Of a stretch of 64,000 bases of DNA, positions 36,286 to 48,074 are shown in pieces. Under the pieces are notes generated by a model. It was not told where the DNA came from. It did not search any database and saw only the letters and a list, made by a program, of their open reading frames with translations. How positions within the stretch are numbered: the stretch's first letter is position 1; each line of letters begins with the position of its first letter. The DNA comes from Monoplex corrugatus (taxonomy: Eukaryota > Mollusca > Gastropoda > Littorinimorpha > Ranellidae): the NCBI GenBank assembly GCA_030674185.1, contig CM060314.1, forward strand, positions 26,313,391 through 26,377,390, given 5' to 3'. A program made the position numbers and the translations under genes.

Positions 36286-37227
36286 AGAACCTTTCCATTT
36301 TTCATCTACAACTCTTCTGTGCAGATATTCATCACCCAAACCAGTTAGTTTTGTTACCGTTAACTGCGATGTTTAATTCTATTCGTCATTATCTTTTGAC
36401 TTTATCAGTATCCATTATTGTAACTCTGCTGTTCAGTGATCATGGCACATTGTTGCGTCACATTTTTCACTGATGAACTCTTAGTCAGTTTCATACAAAA
36501 GCAATACATTATGCTATGAGTGTATTAATGGTATTGCATTTACTTATCTTTGTGACCACCTCTGAATGTACATTCCTGCCGACCTCATCATTTTGCTTCT
36601 GACATTATTTGTTTGTAAATTCCTTGATATGGATGTTCCAGATTTGGTCACTGCTCATTTTCTGTGTTTGGTCCCTAGAAATGGAATGATAAGCTTCCTC
36701 AGTCTCTTCGACAGTCACATACTCTTTCTTTTCTTCCTTCAAGTCTTATTTTAAGACCATCATTTTGCCCAGCAGCTGTTTCCTCCTCTAGGCACCCACC
36801 CCTTCATCCCACTCCCCTCTTGTTCTCCCCTCCGGGTAAGCATGTGCTATGTTCCTTTAGTTTTTTGATATTGTGAATTAAAAACAAGATAAACTATTTT
36901 TTTTATTGTTTTACCTTAGTGGTCTGCTGGTTGCCAACACCACACAGATGTTCAAAATTCTCCCAAGGCCATTCTCTTTTAGGAAAATTTTCATAGATTC
37001 TGAGAAGTATTGGATGCAGTTAAGTCTATCTTTTAACCAGGGAGTTGGTTAGTAAATGCCCAACGTATACTGAGCAACTCTTGTATCACAGGACACCGGA
37101 TAGAAAGCATACTTCTGGTGTCAAAAGGAGACTACCTCCCCCATCTGAAAAAGGCTTCATAGAGTTTGGAAAGGTGTGTTTGTGCTGTCCATGGGACCTT
37201 CAAGGTGTAGGTTGTAGATATGTGGCT

Positions 37228-37510
37228 AAAACGCTCCTAGGATGTAAGAAATGTAGTTTGATTCCTGGTCAGACAGGAATTTTCCTCATTCCTGTATCCG
37301 CGTGATCTTGTTTGTGGATACTGATCTTTTTGATGAGACATTCCACCTAGTGTGGATGAGTTCCAAACTTTTTTTTAAAGTTACCAAAAATAAAGTGAAA
37401 AGTGAGAGGAGATGGGCACTGCCCATATAATAGTGGCCACAAGAAAAGCTGAGGTCTCTACCACCTCACTCCTTTATGACCTCAGGGTTGTAGAAAATCG
37501 TTACCCTTTT
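37228..37510 (+). mobile_element. SINE-like fragment
   Basis: TAGTTTGATTCCTGGTCAGA resembles a decayed tRNA-type B box followed by SINE body, and CCTCAGGGTTGTAG recurs as CCTCAGGGTTATGG near 57855. It is weakly conserved. Confidence 0.4.
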
Positions 37511-37655
37511 TCTTTCTTATAGAAATTATTGTTGTTTTTGTTAATGTGATTCATATATGTTCATTCATTTTGTATGTTAGTTTGTTTATTTTTGTTCGCT
37601 TAGTCATTTGCTATTAGAAAATAAGAACATTGTCAAGGAACCTGTCTGTTTTCAG

Positions 37656-37747
37656 AAATCTCAGTTCAGTCTGCAGCCAATGAAATCAAGGAGGACTGGA
37701 AACCAACATTTTTGTGCAACGAGGAGTTTGCACAGCTCATGTTAGAG
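37656..37747 (+). CDS. Clock: Clock exon 4: bHLH-PAS linker and start of PAS-A
   Basis: The exon is 92 bases, with acceptor ctgttttcag/AA and donor TTAGAG/gtatgg, entering in phase 1 and leaving in phase 0. It encodes [20 protein letters not shown], then [11 protein letters not shown]. The DWKPTFLxNEEFxQLMLE string is a CLOCK/NPAS2 signature and begins the PAS-A fold. A (GT)n tract begins about 20 bases after the donor. The short linker between bHLH and PAS-A has the length usual for the family. Confidence 0.96.
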
Positions 37748-37769
37748 GTATGGTCATGGTATTTGTGAG

Positions 37770-37770
37770 A

Positions 37771-37829
<59 letters not shown>

Positions 37830-37875
37830 TGTGGTGTGTGTGTATGTGTGTTAGTTGTGTGTGTGTGTGTGTGAT
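37770..37875. repeat. (GT)n microsatellite after exon 4
   Basis: It begins about 20 bases after the exon 4 donor. Confidence 0.95.
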
Positions 37876-38419
37876 GTGATATGTGCATGTATGCTGTGTT
37901 GTGTCCGTGATGTGTGTGACTTTGGTGTGACTTTTATGTATGTACATGCTTGGCTGCCCTTGTGTGTGTATGTCTGTAGGTACAGGAAGGGGCAAGGTGT
38001 TGTCAAGCCCTTTTAAATATAAAAAAAAAAGGGGGGGGGGGGGGGGGAAGAAGAGAGGATCACTAAGGCCAGGATTCACTTTCTCCAGAAGAATGTTTTC
38101 ACAAAATAGAGTCACAGAAGATCAGATGAAACAGAATTTGGAATTGGATCAAGAGGGGTCCTTTGTTGTCTATAGTTCCACTTGTTTCACCCGAACCTGT
38201 CAGAAATAGTTATAACTGTCACTTGTTGAATGGGCTTCTTGTGGGCTGGGAGTGCTTTTCAGTATTAGAAAATGAAAACATAAAAAGCGGGGGAGTTACA
38301 AAACAACAACAACAACAAAAAAACTCAGTTTTAGTTTCCATGAACTAAAATGGCTATGCAGTATGGCAAAGTAGACAACAACAAAAAAAAAAAAAAACGC
38401 ATGATGAAAACTAAAGAAT

Positions 38420-38640
38420 GTACGGTCATTGTGGTGAAGTGATTAGCACTTGGGATTGCTGAATAGTAGGTTCATGGGCTCAAGCAACCATTGGCAAAGA
38501 AAGGTAGCAAGAAACTCTGGGATGAGCTGGTCAGCAGAAGGTCCTCAGAGGGAGAAAACACCCTTGAAGCAAGTGTTTCAGCCTTAACACATCCGTAACG
38601 AGCCACAACTATATCGTGAACGCCGAGCTTCACCTACTGC
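38420..38640 (+). mobile_element. Possible tRNA-derived SINE fragment (S5)
   Basis: GTGGTGAAGTGATTAGCAC resembles a tRNA A box, and TAGGTTCATGGGCTCAAGC follows. The block GGTCATGGGCTCAAACCACC, then ATTGGCAAAGAAA recurs at 39119. The evidence is weak. Confidence 0.35.
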
Positions 38641-40609
38641 CGGGCCGCGCTAAAAGTCATTTCAGTGATATATGGTACAGAACTGGATGGCGGCTAAAAC
38701 TATTAAGCAATAGCTTTATAAATAGCACAGCTAAACTCACAATTTTATAAATAGCACAGCTAAACTCAATCCTTTTTTCATTAAGTTCACAAATTTTGGT
38801 GACAATTGGACTTCATTCAGGCCTACTAGAGAGTTTTTTTTTTACAACTACTGGTTCTTTATTGGCGGCAGGCTCAGGCTGACTGCAAGTTCAGGCAGAG
38901 GCGGGGCCAGTCACAATAGTGTTAACTCCTGACACTCTAAAGGGGCTGGGCTGCATCCAGGTTATGACTCCTGGATGTCACTCTGCTGTCGCCCTTTTTT
39001 TTTTTTTTTTTTAATTTGTTTCCTCCGGGAATTGAATCCGTGCATCAAGGTGGTCAGGTTTCTCAAGCAAATTCACCCTTGAAAAGCCTTCTAGCCCACT
39101 TGAAGCCCATTCAACCCAGGTCATGGGCTCAAACCACCATTGGCAAAGAAAAATTATTGTGAGAAATTTTGGCCCCAAAACTAGTGACTACCCAGAGTAA
39201 AAGCATGCTGTGGTTTGTTTGGAAGACCAGGACCAGCAGTCTAGTGTCAACTAATTTATAGATCCATCACTGACAAGCATGGCAGATGTCTTGTCTCAGG
39301 GCCTGGTCGAGGCTTAGAGTAGTAAAGCATTATCACTACCATCCCCTTTCTCTTCTTTATAGCATTGTAAGCATTGTAAAAAAATGGTCCCAGTTTGTGT
39401 GGCTCTTTATGCCCTGCTGTCAGGGTGACCTCAGTTTCAGTGGGTCTGGAGGTATGTTGAAGAGCCAAAATCAGCAGGAATGGTGCCAAAAAGAGAAAAA
39501 AAAGAGAGAAAAGAAAACTTAAGTAACATATGATGCATCATGAAAAAATGAGGTCAGTGACAAGAAAGTGCAAATTTTTGTTTTCGATATTGTATCATTT
39601 TCTGAAAGTTTTTATTCTCAAATTGATATGTTGGGGAAAAAAAGAAAAGAAGAAGAAAAAACAGACATGGAAAAAATGATTTATTTGTTCTTGTTGATGG
39701 GTGTAAAATCTTATGTAGAAAAGATAGAGAGGATAGCCTCTGTATAGAGAGGATAGCCTCTGTATCATACGCTTAGCTGACATGCCTAAAGTGAGAGGTA
39801 CATGATGGTGGGCAGTGAATGTGACATTTGTTGTGTTCAGCATTCCGTGTTGAATACTAAGATGGCATGACAGGACTGATAGATACATTAGTTAACCTGC
39901 AGGAAGTGGTGGATCGAAGGAGGGAGTCATTAAGATGGGAAGTACATACGGCAGTGTTTGCCCATCATTGTTTTGTCTACACCATGGTTTGTTGCCGATG
40001 TCTTAGTATGCGTGTATGTTAATGACCATGACAATGGATGGTGACAGCAGTTTGTGGGGAAAGCAAGAGCAACTGCTTTTATTGAGTGAGATGTCTGACA
40101 GGGGCATGTATGTATGTATAGTTCACTGACAGGATGATACAACTGTAACGATTAAGGAAGGACAATGTCAGCAGTGCAGAGTGACAGGTTGTCCCTGGGA
40201 CCCTGTGAGAGGTGAATAAAAATGTACGGGTAATCCTGTAACTCTGAATTTTAGACAAGTGCAGGTGGAGATCTCAGCTTTTCTCACAGACAGTGTGATA
40301 TGGATGGTGACTATCTCCTGTCCCTCACTGCTTTACCTTCCCCAACCCAGAAAGGGTCTGATACTCTTTCGAGCTGAGTGAACTGGGTTTCCACACCCCC
40401 ATGTTGATAATAGGGGAATTCTGACAAGTTTTTTACCTCTTGTGCCGACCAGGTCTCACACAGTTCTTGAATCTAATGGGGGTGGCGGGTGGTTGGAGGA
40501 CAAACATTTGTACGCATGTAAGATCTTGACATGATAATGAATGATACTTTGTTTTCCAAATGTACAAGCTATTAGCTAAAAGGCATTTTTTTCCAGACTT
40601 ACCATTGCT

Positions 40610-40790
40610 CGGGTTGGATGTTTTCATGTTTCCATAAGCCAGCCACTGACATGACTTTACAGGATCATTTACATGCGTATTTGATATTTTACATGCATGT
40701 ACACATGAAAAAGGCTTAGGTACTGGCAGGTCTGCACATATGTTGACCTGGGAGATCTGAAAAATCTCCACCCTTTACCCACCAGCGGAG
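40610..40790 (-). repeat. Dispersed repeat S1, copy 4 (best preserved)
   Basis: The order is GGTTGGATGTTTTCATGTTT, CCATAAGCCAGCCACTGACA, GATCATTTACATGCGTATTT, GGCAGGTCTGCACATATGTT, GACCTGGGAGATCTGAAAAA, CTCCACCCTTTACCCACCAG. The copies at 20.7, 29.4, 36.2 and 50.5 kb share these in the same order. Confidence 0.7.
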
Positions 40791-41489
40791 GTGTCTAAGT
40801 AGATCAAACCAAGAACTTCTGATGGAAAGGGATAGGGAGGTAAGCTTTGTATGAAATGCTAAGCTGACATCATTGAAGTGAGTGGTTTATGTTTTATCAT
40901 GTCTTATTGTCTGAATACTAAGCTTACGACTGGAGTGAGTGAGTTGTGTTGGGCGGTGAATATGTTAATATTCATGTTCTAACTGTATCAATCAAAATAC
41001 AATCCTTTGATTTCCTTACCCTGTCTCACAGCTTCTACTGGTGGAAGCTAGTGGATTGGGTGAGGAAAGCAAAGGGTGAAGATGGGCAATAAACATGGCA
41101 AGCTTTTACATTGCTAGTGGGTGGGTGGGCGTTCATTTGAATGACCATGACAAAGGATGGTAGTGGCAGTCTCTTTGGAGAAGAGCTGTTTCGTTTGAAT
41201 GTGGTGACTGATTGGGTATGTATTTATAGTTCTACTGACAAGTTGTTTATTCATAACTATAACGATGGATGATATGTATTCTTCTAGCAGTATTAGGCCT
41301 CCCATTAGTGCTGCTCAGTAGAATGTCTTAGTAACCCTCTGGTAGAAAGGATAGGTCCCAAAGCTGCTTAAGGGACCCTTGTGGGAGACAGACACGAAGA
41401 CAGAAAGACATTCATAGCACCAAATGGGTGGACAGAGACAATTTCATAATCTGTTTTAATTGTCAAGAAACCATAGGGTTCATAGACAT

Positions 41490-43720
41490 AGATACAGCAG
41501 GTATGGCTAAGCCAAACACTTATTTATAGAGACAGCAGTGATGGCTTGTGTATGTGACAGCGATGACTTAACCAAACCACTGTTTTGTACACACATATTT
41601 GCAAAGTATGTGTCATCAGTTTTGACAATCTGTGTGTGTGCTGTAAAAATGCAGTTTAAAAAAATCTATTGTATTAATTCATACCTGTTCTTAAAGTAAA
41701 AGGAAAAAAAGATACTTGCTTATAAACGCAGCAATGAAGGATAAACCAATCTGATTTTTAGAGGTAGCAGTTATGGGTTTAAAACAAGTGCTGATTTATA
41801 GGGACAGCAGTGATGGGTAAACAAGACACTGGTTTATAGAAAAAGCAGTGGTGACTAACCAGACACTGAGATATAGACAGGAATGCAGAGTAAACTAAAG
41901 ATTGGTTTATAGAGACAGCAGTTTTTGGTATAGCAAACACTGGTTTATAGAGACAGCAACTTGGTAAACCAAACACTGGTTCATAGAGACAGTAGTTATA
42001 GGTAAACCAAACTCTGTTTTATAGACAGCAGTGATGAGGAGACACAGCACTGGTGAATAAACTGAACTCTGGTTTATAGAGACAGCAGTGATGGGTAAAT
42101 CAAACATGATTTATATAGACAGCAAAGATGGGTAAACCGTACCCTGGTTTATAGAGACAGCAATGATGGGTAAGACAAACATCGGTTTATAAGGACAGCA
42201 GTGATGGGTAATATAAACATTTGTTTATAGAGACAGCAGTGATGGGTAAGACAAACACCGGTTTTAAGAGACAGTATGATAGGTAAACCATACCTGGTTT
42301 ATAGAGACAGCAATGATGGGTGAACAAATACTGGTTCATAGAGACAGCAATGATGGGTGAACTTACACAGGTTTATGGAGACAGCAGTGATGGGTAACAT
42401 AAACACTGGTTTATAGAGACAGCAATGATGGGTAAGATAAACACTGGTTTATAGAAACAGTGATAGGTAAACCAAACACTGGTTTAGAGAGACTGCAATG
42501 ATGGGTGAAACAAACACTGATTTATAGAGACAGCAGAGATGGATAAACCATACCCTGGTTTATAGAGATAGCAGTGATGGGTAAACCATACCTGGTTTAT
42601 AGAGATAGCAGTGATAGGTAAACCATACCCTGGTTTATAGAGACCGCAATGATGGGCAAAACAAACACTGGTTTATAGAGATAGCAGTGATGGTAGACCA
42701 TACCCTGGTTTATAGAGACCACAATGATGGGCAAAACAAACACATGGTTTATAGAGATAGCAGTGGTAGGTAAACCATACCCTGGTTTACAGAGACAGCA
42801 ATGATGGGTAAGATAAACACTGATTTATAGAGACAACAGTGATAGGTAAACCAAACACTGGTTTAGAGAGACGCAATGATGGGTGAAAACAACACTGATT
42901 TATAGAGACAGCAGTGATGGGTAAACCATACCCTGGTTTATAGAGACAGCAGTGATGGGTAAACCATACCCTGGTTTATAGAGACAGCAGTGATGGGTAA
43001 ACCATACCCTGGTTTATAGAGACCGCAATGATGGGCAAAACAAACACTGGTTTATAGAGATAGCAGTGATAGGTAAACCAAACACTGGTTTAGAGAGATA
43101 GTAGTGATAGGTAAACCATACCTGGTTTATAGAGACTGCAATGATGGGCAAAACAAACTCTGGTTTATAGAGACAGCAGAGATGGGTAAACCATACACTG
43201 GCTTCTAGAGACTGTGATGATTGGTGAAACGAACACTGGTTTATAGAGACAGCAATAATGGGTAAGATAAACACTGGTTTATAGAGACAGCAATGATGAG
43301 TAAGATAAACACTGGTTTATAGAGACAGCAGTGATAGGTAAACCATACATTGTTTGTAGAGACTGTAATGATTGGTGAAGCAAACACTGGTTTATAGAGA
43401 CAGCAGTGATGGGTAAACCAAACAGTGGTTTAGAAAGACCACAATGATGGGTGAAGAAACCTCTGGTTTATGGAGACACCAATGAAGGTAAACCATACCC
43501 TGGTTTATAGTGACAGCAATGAAGGGTAGACCATACCCTGGTTTATAGAGTCAGCAGAGATGGGTAAACCATACACTGGTTTCTAGAGACTGTAATGATG
43601 GGTAAACCGTACACTGGTTTATAGAGATAGCAGTGATGGGTAAGATAAACACTGGTTTACAGAGACAGCAATGATGGGTAAGACGGACGCTGGTTCATAG
43701 GCACTGCAGTGATGGCATAA
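41490..43720. repeat. 38-bp minisatellite, about 50 units, diverged at the edges
   Basis: The unit contains TGGTTTATAGAGACAGCAG, then TGATGGGTAAACCATACCC. Spacing is 38 bases in the best part (for example 42901 to 42939). Variant classes alternate (AAACCATACCC, AAGATAAACAC, CAAAACAAACAC), which suggests a higher-order pattern. The left 250 bases are strongly diverged. Open frames across it are artefacts. Confidence 0.93.
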
Positions 43721-44735
43721 AACCAGAACCAAAAACTAGACACGGCAATATGCAGCCTTAACCAAACACTGTTTAATTGGTACTGCAGTGATAGCTTAAC
43801 CACACATTGGTGATGACTACATGTGGTAAAGTGGTTCTAGAACATGGTGTCATGCATAATACAGCAATGTGATATGCAGCCTTAACCAATGTTAATTGTA
43901 TGCATGAGCTTAACCACCATGGTGATGCTGTGTATGTCTAGAACTGGTCCATATGATTATAGCTTACTTAGTGCTGTGTTGTCTGATGAAGCTACGCAGA
44001 CCTGTGTGAAAAGTGAAACAAGCTGGCTGCTGTTACCTTGTGATCTTGGTTAATGATGTATGTCTTGTCCACTGAGATGGTGGTAGTAATTGTAAAGGAC
44101 ATGGTGGTGGCTTAAGGCAGGAGTTTTGCAGGCGTAATCAGCAATCATGTCTGAGTGTGGGTCATTAGACTTGGGCTAACGTCTGTAATCTGGGTGATGA
44201 AAACAAACCTGGCCAGTCAAAACTAAGCTGAGTAATTAAAAAAAAAGCAGACAGTTGAGATTGAGGTGGGTGATTAGAAAGGGCAGTTGAGATTGGGATA
44301 GGTGTTTTAAAACAAGAAGGGCAGTTGAGACAGTTGGATGATTAAAACAAATAGGGCACTGTAGTTGGATCGTGAGTATGATGATGTTGGCAATGAGAGT
44401 TGAGGTTTCAGTTCTTGGGTCTTTGCCAGTTAAAGAGAAGGAAGTCAGTTGTAGTTTTCTTTGTCTGATGAGTGAAATGTGGACATCAGGTAATTTTCCA
44501 CTGAGTAGAAAGGCATGACCTGTTTACCTATGGTCGATGGCGTTCAGTTTCAAAACGGTAATGGTCTGCAGGGATGAGAGTAAGGTGACATTCAGGCTGA
44601 TGAAATGGCCTGTAATACATGGGTAATAAAATGCATAGTGATAGCATTTCTCAAAAATGTAAAAACTATGATAATAATCAGTACTTTTCTTATATTTGAT
44701 GTAATATCCCTTTTCCTGAATGACTGATTCTCATC

Positions 44736-45089
44736 TGCTGGGAAGGCAGCCAGAGTTGATATATTGTACCTGCTTGGCCACCTCCAGATAAGCATCTATT
44801 GGGAAGATAGCCAGAATTCATATCTTGTACCTGCTTGGCCACCTCCAGATTAGCATCTGTTGGGAAGGTAGCCAGAATTCATATCTTGTACCTGCTTGGC
44901 CACCTCCAGATCAGCATCTATTGGGAAGGTAGCCAGAATTATATCTTGCACTGCTTGGCCACCTCCAGATCAGCATCTATGGGAAGGTAGCCAGAATTCA
45001 TATCTTGTACCTACTTGGCCACCTCCAGATCAATATCTATTGGGAAGGTAGCCAGAATTCATATTTTGTACCTGCTTGGCCACCTCCAC
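44736..45089. repeat. 61-bp minisatellite, about six units
   Basis: Each unit contains GCCAGAATTCATATCTTGTA, CCTGCTTGGCCACCTCCAGA and TCAGCATCTATTGGGAAGGT. Confidence 0.93.
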
Positions 45090-45187
45090 TTCTAAGTCAT
45101 GTATTTAAAGTCCTAGAAAGCACACCACAGAGCACTTCTTTCAACTTGGGAATAGATCAGAGTTTGGGGGGACTTGTAAGTCATATT

Positions 45188-45378
45188 GAGCCTTTCACTC
45201 CCACACCCTATCCATCAACTGCAAAAACTTAACCTTTTGATTTCCTCACCCTATCCACCAGCTTCCTGTAGGAAGCTGGTGGATAGGGTGAGGAAGTGAA
45301 AGAGTCAAGTTTTTGCTTTGCTAGCAATGGTTAATAATACAGGGTGCTGGTGGACAGGGTGCAGGAATCAAAGGATTA
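45188..45378. mobile_element. Palindromic MITE-like element, copy 4
   Basis: CCTTTCACTCCCACACCC on the left mirrors GGGTGCAGGAATCAAAGGATTAA on the right. The centre is a near-perfect hairpin, CACCCTATCCACCAGCTTCC, then TGTAGGAAGCTGGTGGATAG. Confidence 0.8.
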
Positions 45379-46008
45379 AGAGAATAGGCAGTGTGTAGTA
45401 CAGTTAAGACAATAGGCAGTGTGAAGCAGAGCATCCCATCCATTTGATGTCATAATACTTTAATAGTGTTACCCTCTCTGCTTTATGGCAAGATGCGTTG
45501 TCATGTAATATCGATGATGATTAGTTAAAGTATTTGGTTTCTTTTGGATTACAGGTCTTAATATTTTCATCAGAAACATCCTGTAGTAGTCTTAACAGTT
45601 TTTCACATTGGAACACTGTGCTCCGTTAATACACTCTTGTTATCATAGACACATATCATCATCTTTAAATTTGCTTGCTTGCTTCTGAACTTGATGGACC
45701 TTGGAGAGGGAAGAATGTGCCATTCTGGTGGTTGCCTCTTTAATTTTTGGCTTACAGCTTGTTACTCAGGTTTCATTGTTGCTTTAAAAACTTTTGTCTT
45801 CCTGTTTACACCTGTTGTAAGTGTTTAACAGACTGGAAAAGTGATGCTTGTTTTTGATATTAATTTACTAAGACAGCGCCGAACTCACCCTGATATAACA
45901 TGTCTCATTCCAAATTTACCAGTTAAAAGCCTCTAAAGTGATCCACAATTTTGTCCATGTCTGCCTATGTACTGCATGCAGCCTGCGAAAGAACTTGTGT
46001 CTACATAC

Positions 46009-46013
<5 letters not shown>

Positions 46014-46039
<26 letters not shown>

Positions 46040-46040
46040 G
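46014..46040. repeat. G homopolymer of about 22 bases
   Basis: A T-run followed by a long G-run. It is one of several G or C runs in the introns (13090, 20082, 34877, 38031, 50360, 50458). Confidence 0.9.
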
Positions 46041-47394
46041 ATAGTGTTTTTAATATATCGGCACCAAAACGTTGCTAAAAAAAATTTGATTCTAGTGTAC
46101 TTTATCAATTTTAAATGTGGTTCCGAAAACAAAAAATTCGCTAGATTTTATGGACAAAAGACAAGCTTGATGGAAGATCATCAAGGCCATCTGTTATGAT
46201 GATGTATTATGCTTTATAGGAGAGAGAGAAGGGGAGGGGGAGTTGCGGGGTCAGATGCCAAGCGCTGCGATGATGTGCTGAAGTTAGGAACTCTTTGAGT
46301 CGATGACAGCTATATCTAGATAGGCACCCGACAGTGACAAAGATCTTGGGGGAAATGTAACAGACATAAGGAGGGCTTATGCTGCATTCCGCTGAATCAG
46401 TAAGGTTGATGTGATATATCATGAGTAAGTCAGCGAAAGGGAATTAAAAACACATCATGATCCTTCCACCAAAGTCACATGGCTACTTTGCATGTAAAAG
46501 TTGTTCACATTCACAGTACTAGTCAAGTGAATTCAGCTTCAAGAAGAACATTCTGTCAGAATGTCTGAGAAGAAAAAATGTGTGCTTATTTGGATCTTGG
46601 CAGTCAGTTGAAGAAGATGGCAGCGATTCACAAGCACTGCAGTACTTGTTACTACGTTAGTCACACTCACAGTACTGTGAAAAATTTCAGGCCAGTCAGA
46701 TGGGTAAAAGTCTGCTGTGATGGAACATTTTCAGTGCTGTCCATTTTGTTGCCAGATAAAACACAAAAGTATGGAACCCTGAGGCTTGGAACAACCATAC
46801 CCAGCATTATGTCACAGCAAGTGACATCACAATATTTGCAGTAATTTCATAATCAGATTAAAGAATAATTGGGCCATGTGTGAGTAAAGTTTTAGTGTCC
46901 TGCTACAATTTCTTTTAAGGTATTAGGACATTTTGGCTATTTAGTGGATGGAACCTCTTACAGAAACTTTCTGTGAAAAAGGGCAAACCAAACCTGCATG
47001 TCCTTTCTAGCAAGGCAGGAAAAAAAAAGACGAAAAAGAATACTTCATTTGTCAGGTTGTTTATATATAATTAATTAGTATATTCTGGCTTTTTGCTGTG
47101 AGCATTTTTCTTTGCTTGTGCTGTTAGAAAAAGAAAATGTTATTGAAAATGTATGCATGTAGAGTAAGTGATCTTTGTGTTCCATGTCCAGCTTGTGTTG
47201 TTTGTTGAAAAGTAATGTGTAAATTAGACGAAAAAGAGAATGTACATAATTGCAAAACTTGCTGGTACCAACAGACTGTTTTGGCTTTACAATTTCTGGT
47301 CACATTTTATTGATAATGTCTTCATGATGATTATACATGCTGGTTGGACTTGTGGTTCAAACAAAGTGATGTCCAAAAATTGGTTGTAATATCA

Positions 47395-47660
47395 CAGTAG
47401 ATGTCTGTTGGTGTAGGGTTAGCGCTTCCACCTTCTAGTGTGACTGTGTGGGTTTGCATGAGCACAAGTCTGCTCAAGAAATATTTTTGTGCTTGTAGCC
47501 TCTGAGTGCACTCTGCTGTGGATGACTACCTGACTCTGGTCAAGACTGGGGACAGTAAAGAAGAGAAACACCACTTTCATGGTACTGACCCAAGAAAAGT
47601 TGAGGCGTCTTCCATTTCACTGTTCTCAGATGTGTAGGTTTTGGTATAACCTTTATCATC
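47395..47660 (+). mobile_element. Possible decayed SINE-like fragment
   Basis: GTGTAGGGTTAGCGCTTCCA (A-box-like) and GTGTGGGTTTGCATGAGC (B-box-like) are followed by AAAAGTTGAGGCGTCTTCCA, similar to AAAAGCTGAGGTCTCTACCA at 37447. The evidence is weak. Confidence 0.35.
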
Positions 47661-47799
47661 TTTAATATCAGAATATGGAGCTGGAGATCAGAATGTGGTG
47701 CTGGAGAAACACGCCAGTCCTGAACCATTCCCTGTGACAGCCAAACAGAAAAAAAAGATTAAAACCTCTAAAATTATAACTGAGTAGATAAATGAAGGG

Positions 47800-48012
47800 A
47801 ATCTTCAGTCAGTATAAGGTGATGTTAACCGGTCACCTTGGTCTTTGTCCGTATGCTTAATACTCAAGTTAAAAGAGTGATTGAGCTTATGATGATGAGC
47901 ATGCAGAGAATCTTAAGTCAGGGTAAGGTGATATTACCCTGTCATCTGTGGTCTTTGTCTATACGGTTGATGCTCAAGTTATTAAATGATTAAGCTTTAG
48001 GCTTATGATGAT
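47800..48012. repeat. Tandem duplication of about 110 bases
   Basis: GAATCTTCAGTCAGTATAAG, GTCTTTGTCCGTATGCTTAA and GCTTATGATGATG recur in order as GAATCTTAAGTCAGGGTAAG, GTCTTTGTCTATACGGTTGA and GCTTATGATGATG. Confidence 0.75.
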
Positions 48013-48074
48013 GGCTGCCTCTGATTAAACAGTGGATGCGCCTGGTTAAGGCCTGGTTAAGGCCTTAGTTGGAT

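Larger units (their letters stand above)
35980..37655 (+). other. Intron between exons 3 and 4
   Basis: It holds an S1 repeat piece (36180-36285) and a SINE-like piece (37228-37510). Otherwise it is AT-rich with no recognised feature. Confidence 0.7.

Noticed and set aside
41779..43274. Minus-strand frames with repeated NQCLVYP-like or LPITAVSIN peptides
   Set aside because: They are translations of the 38-bp minisatellite, with frame changes at each irregular unit.
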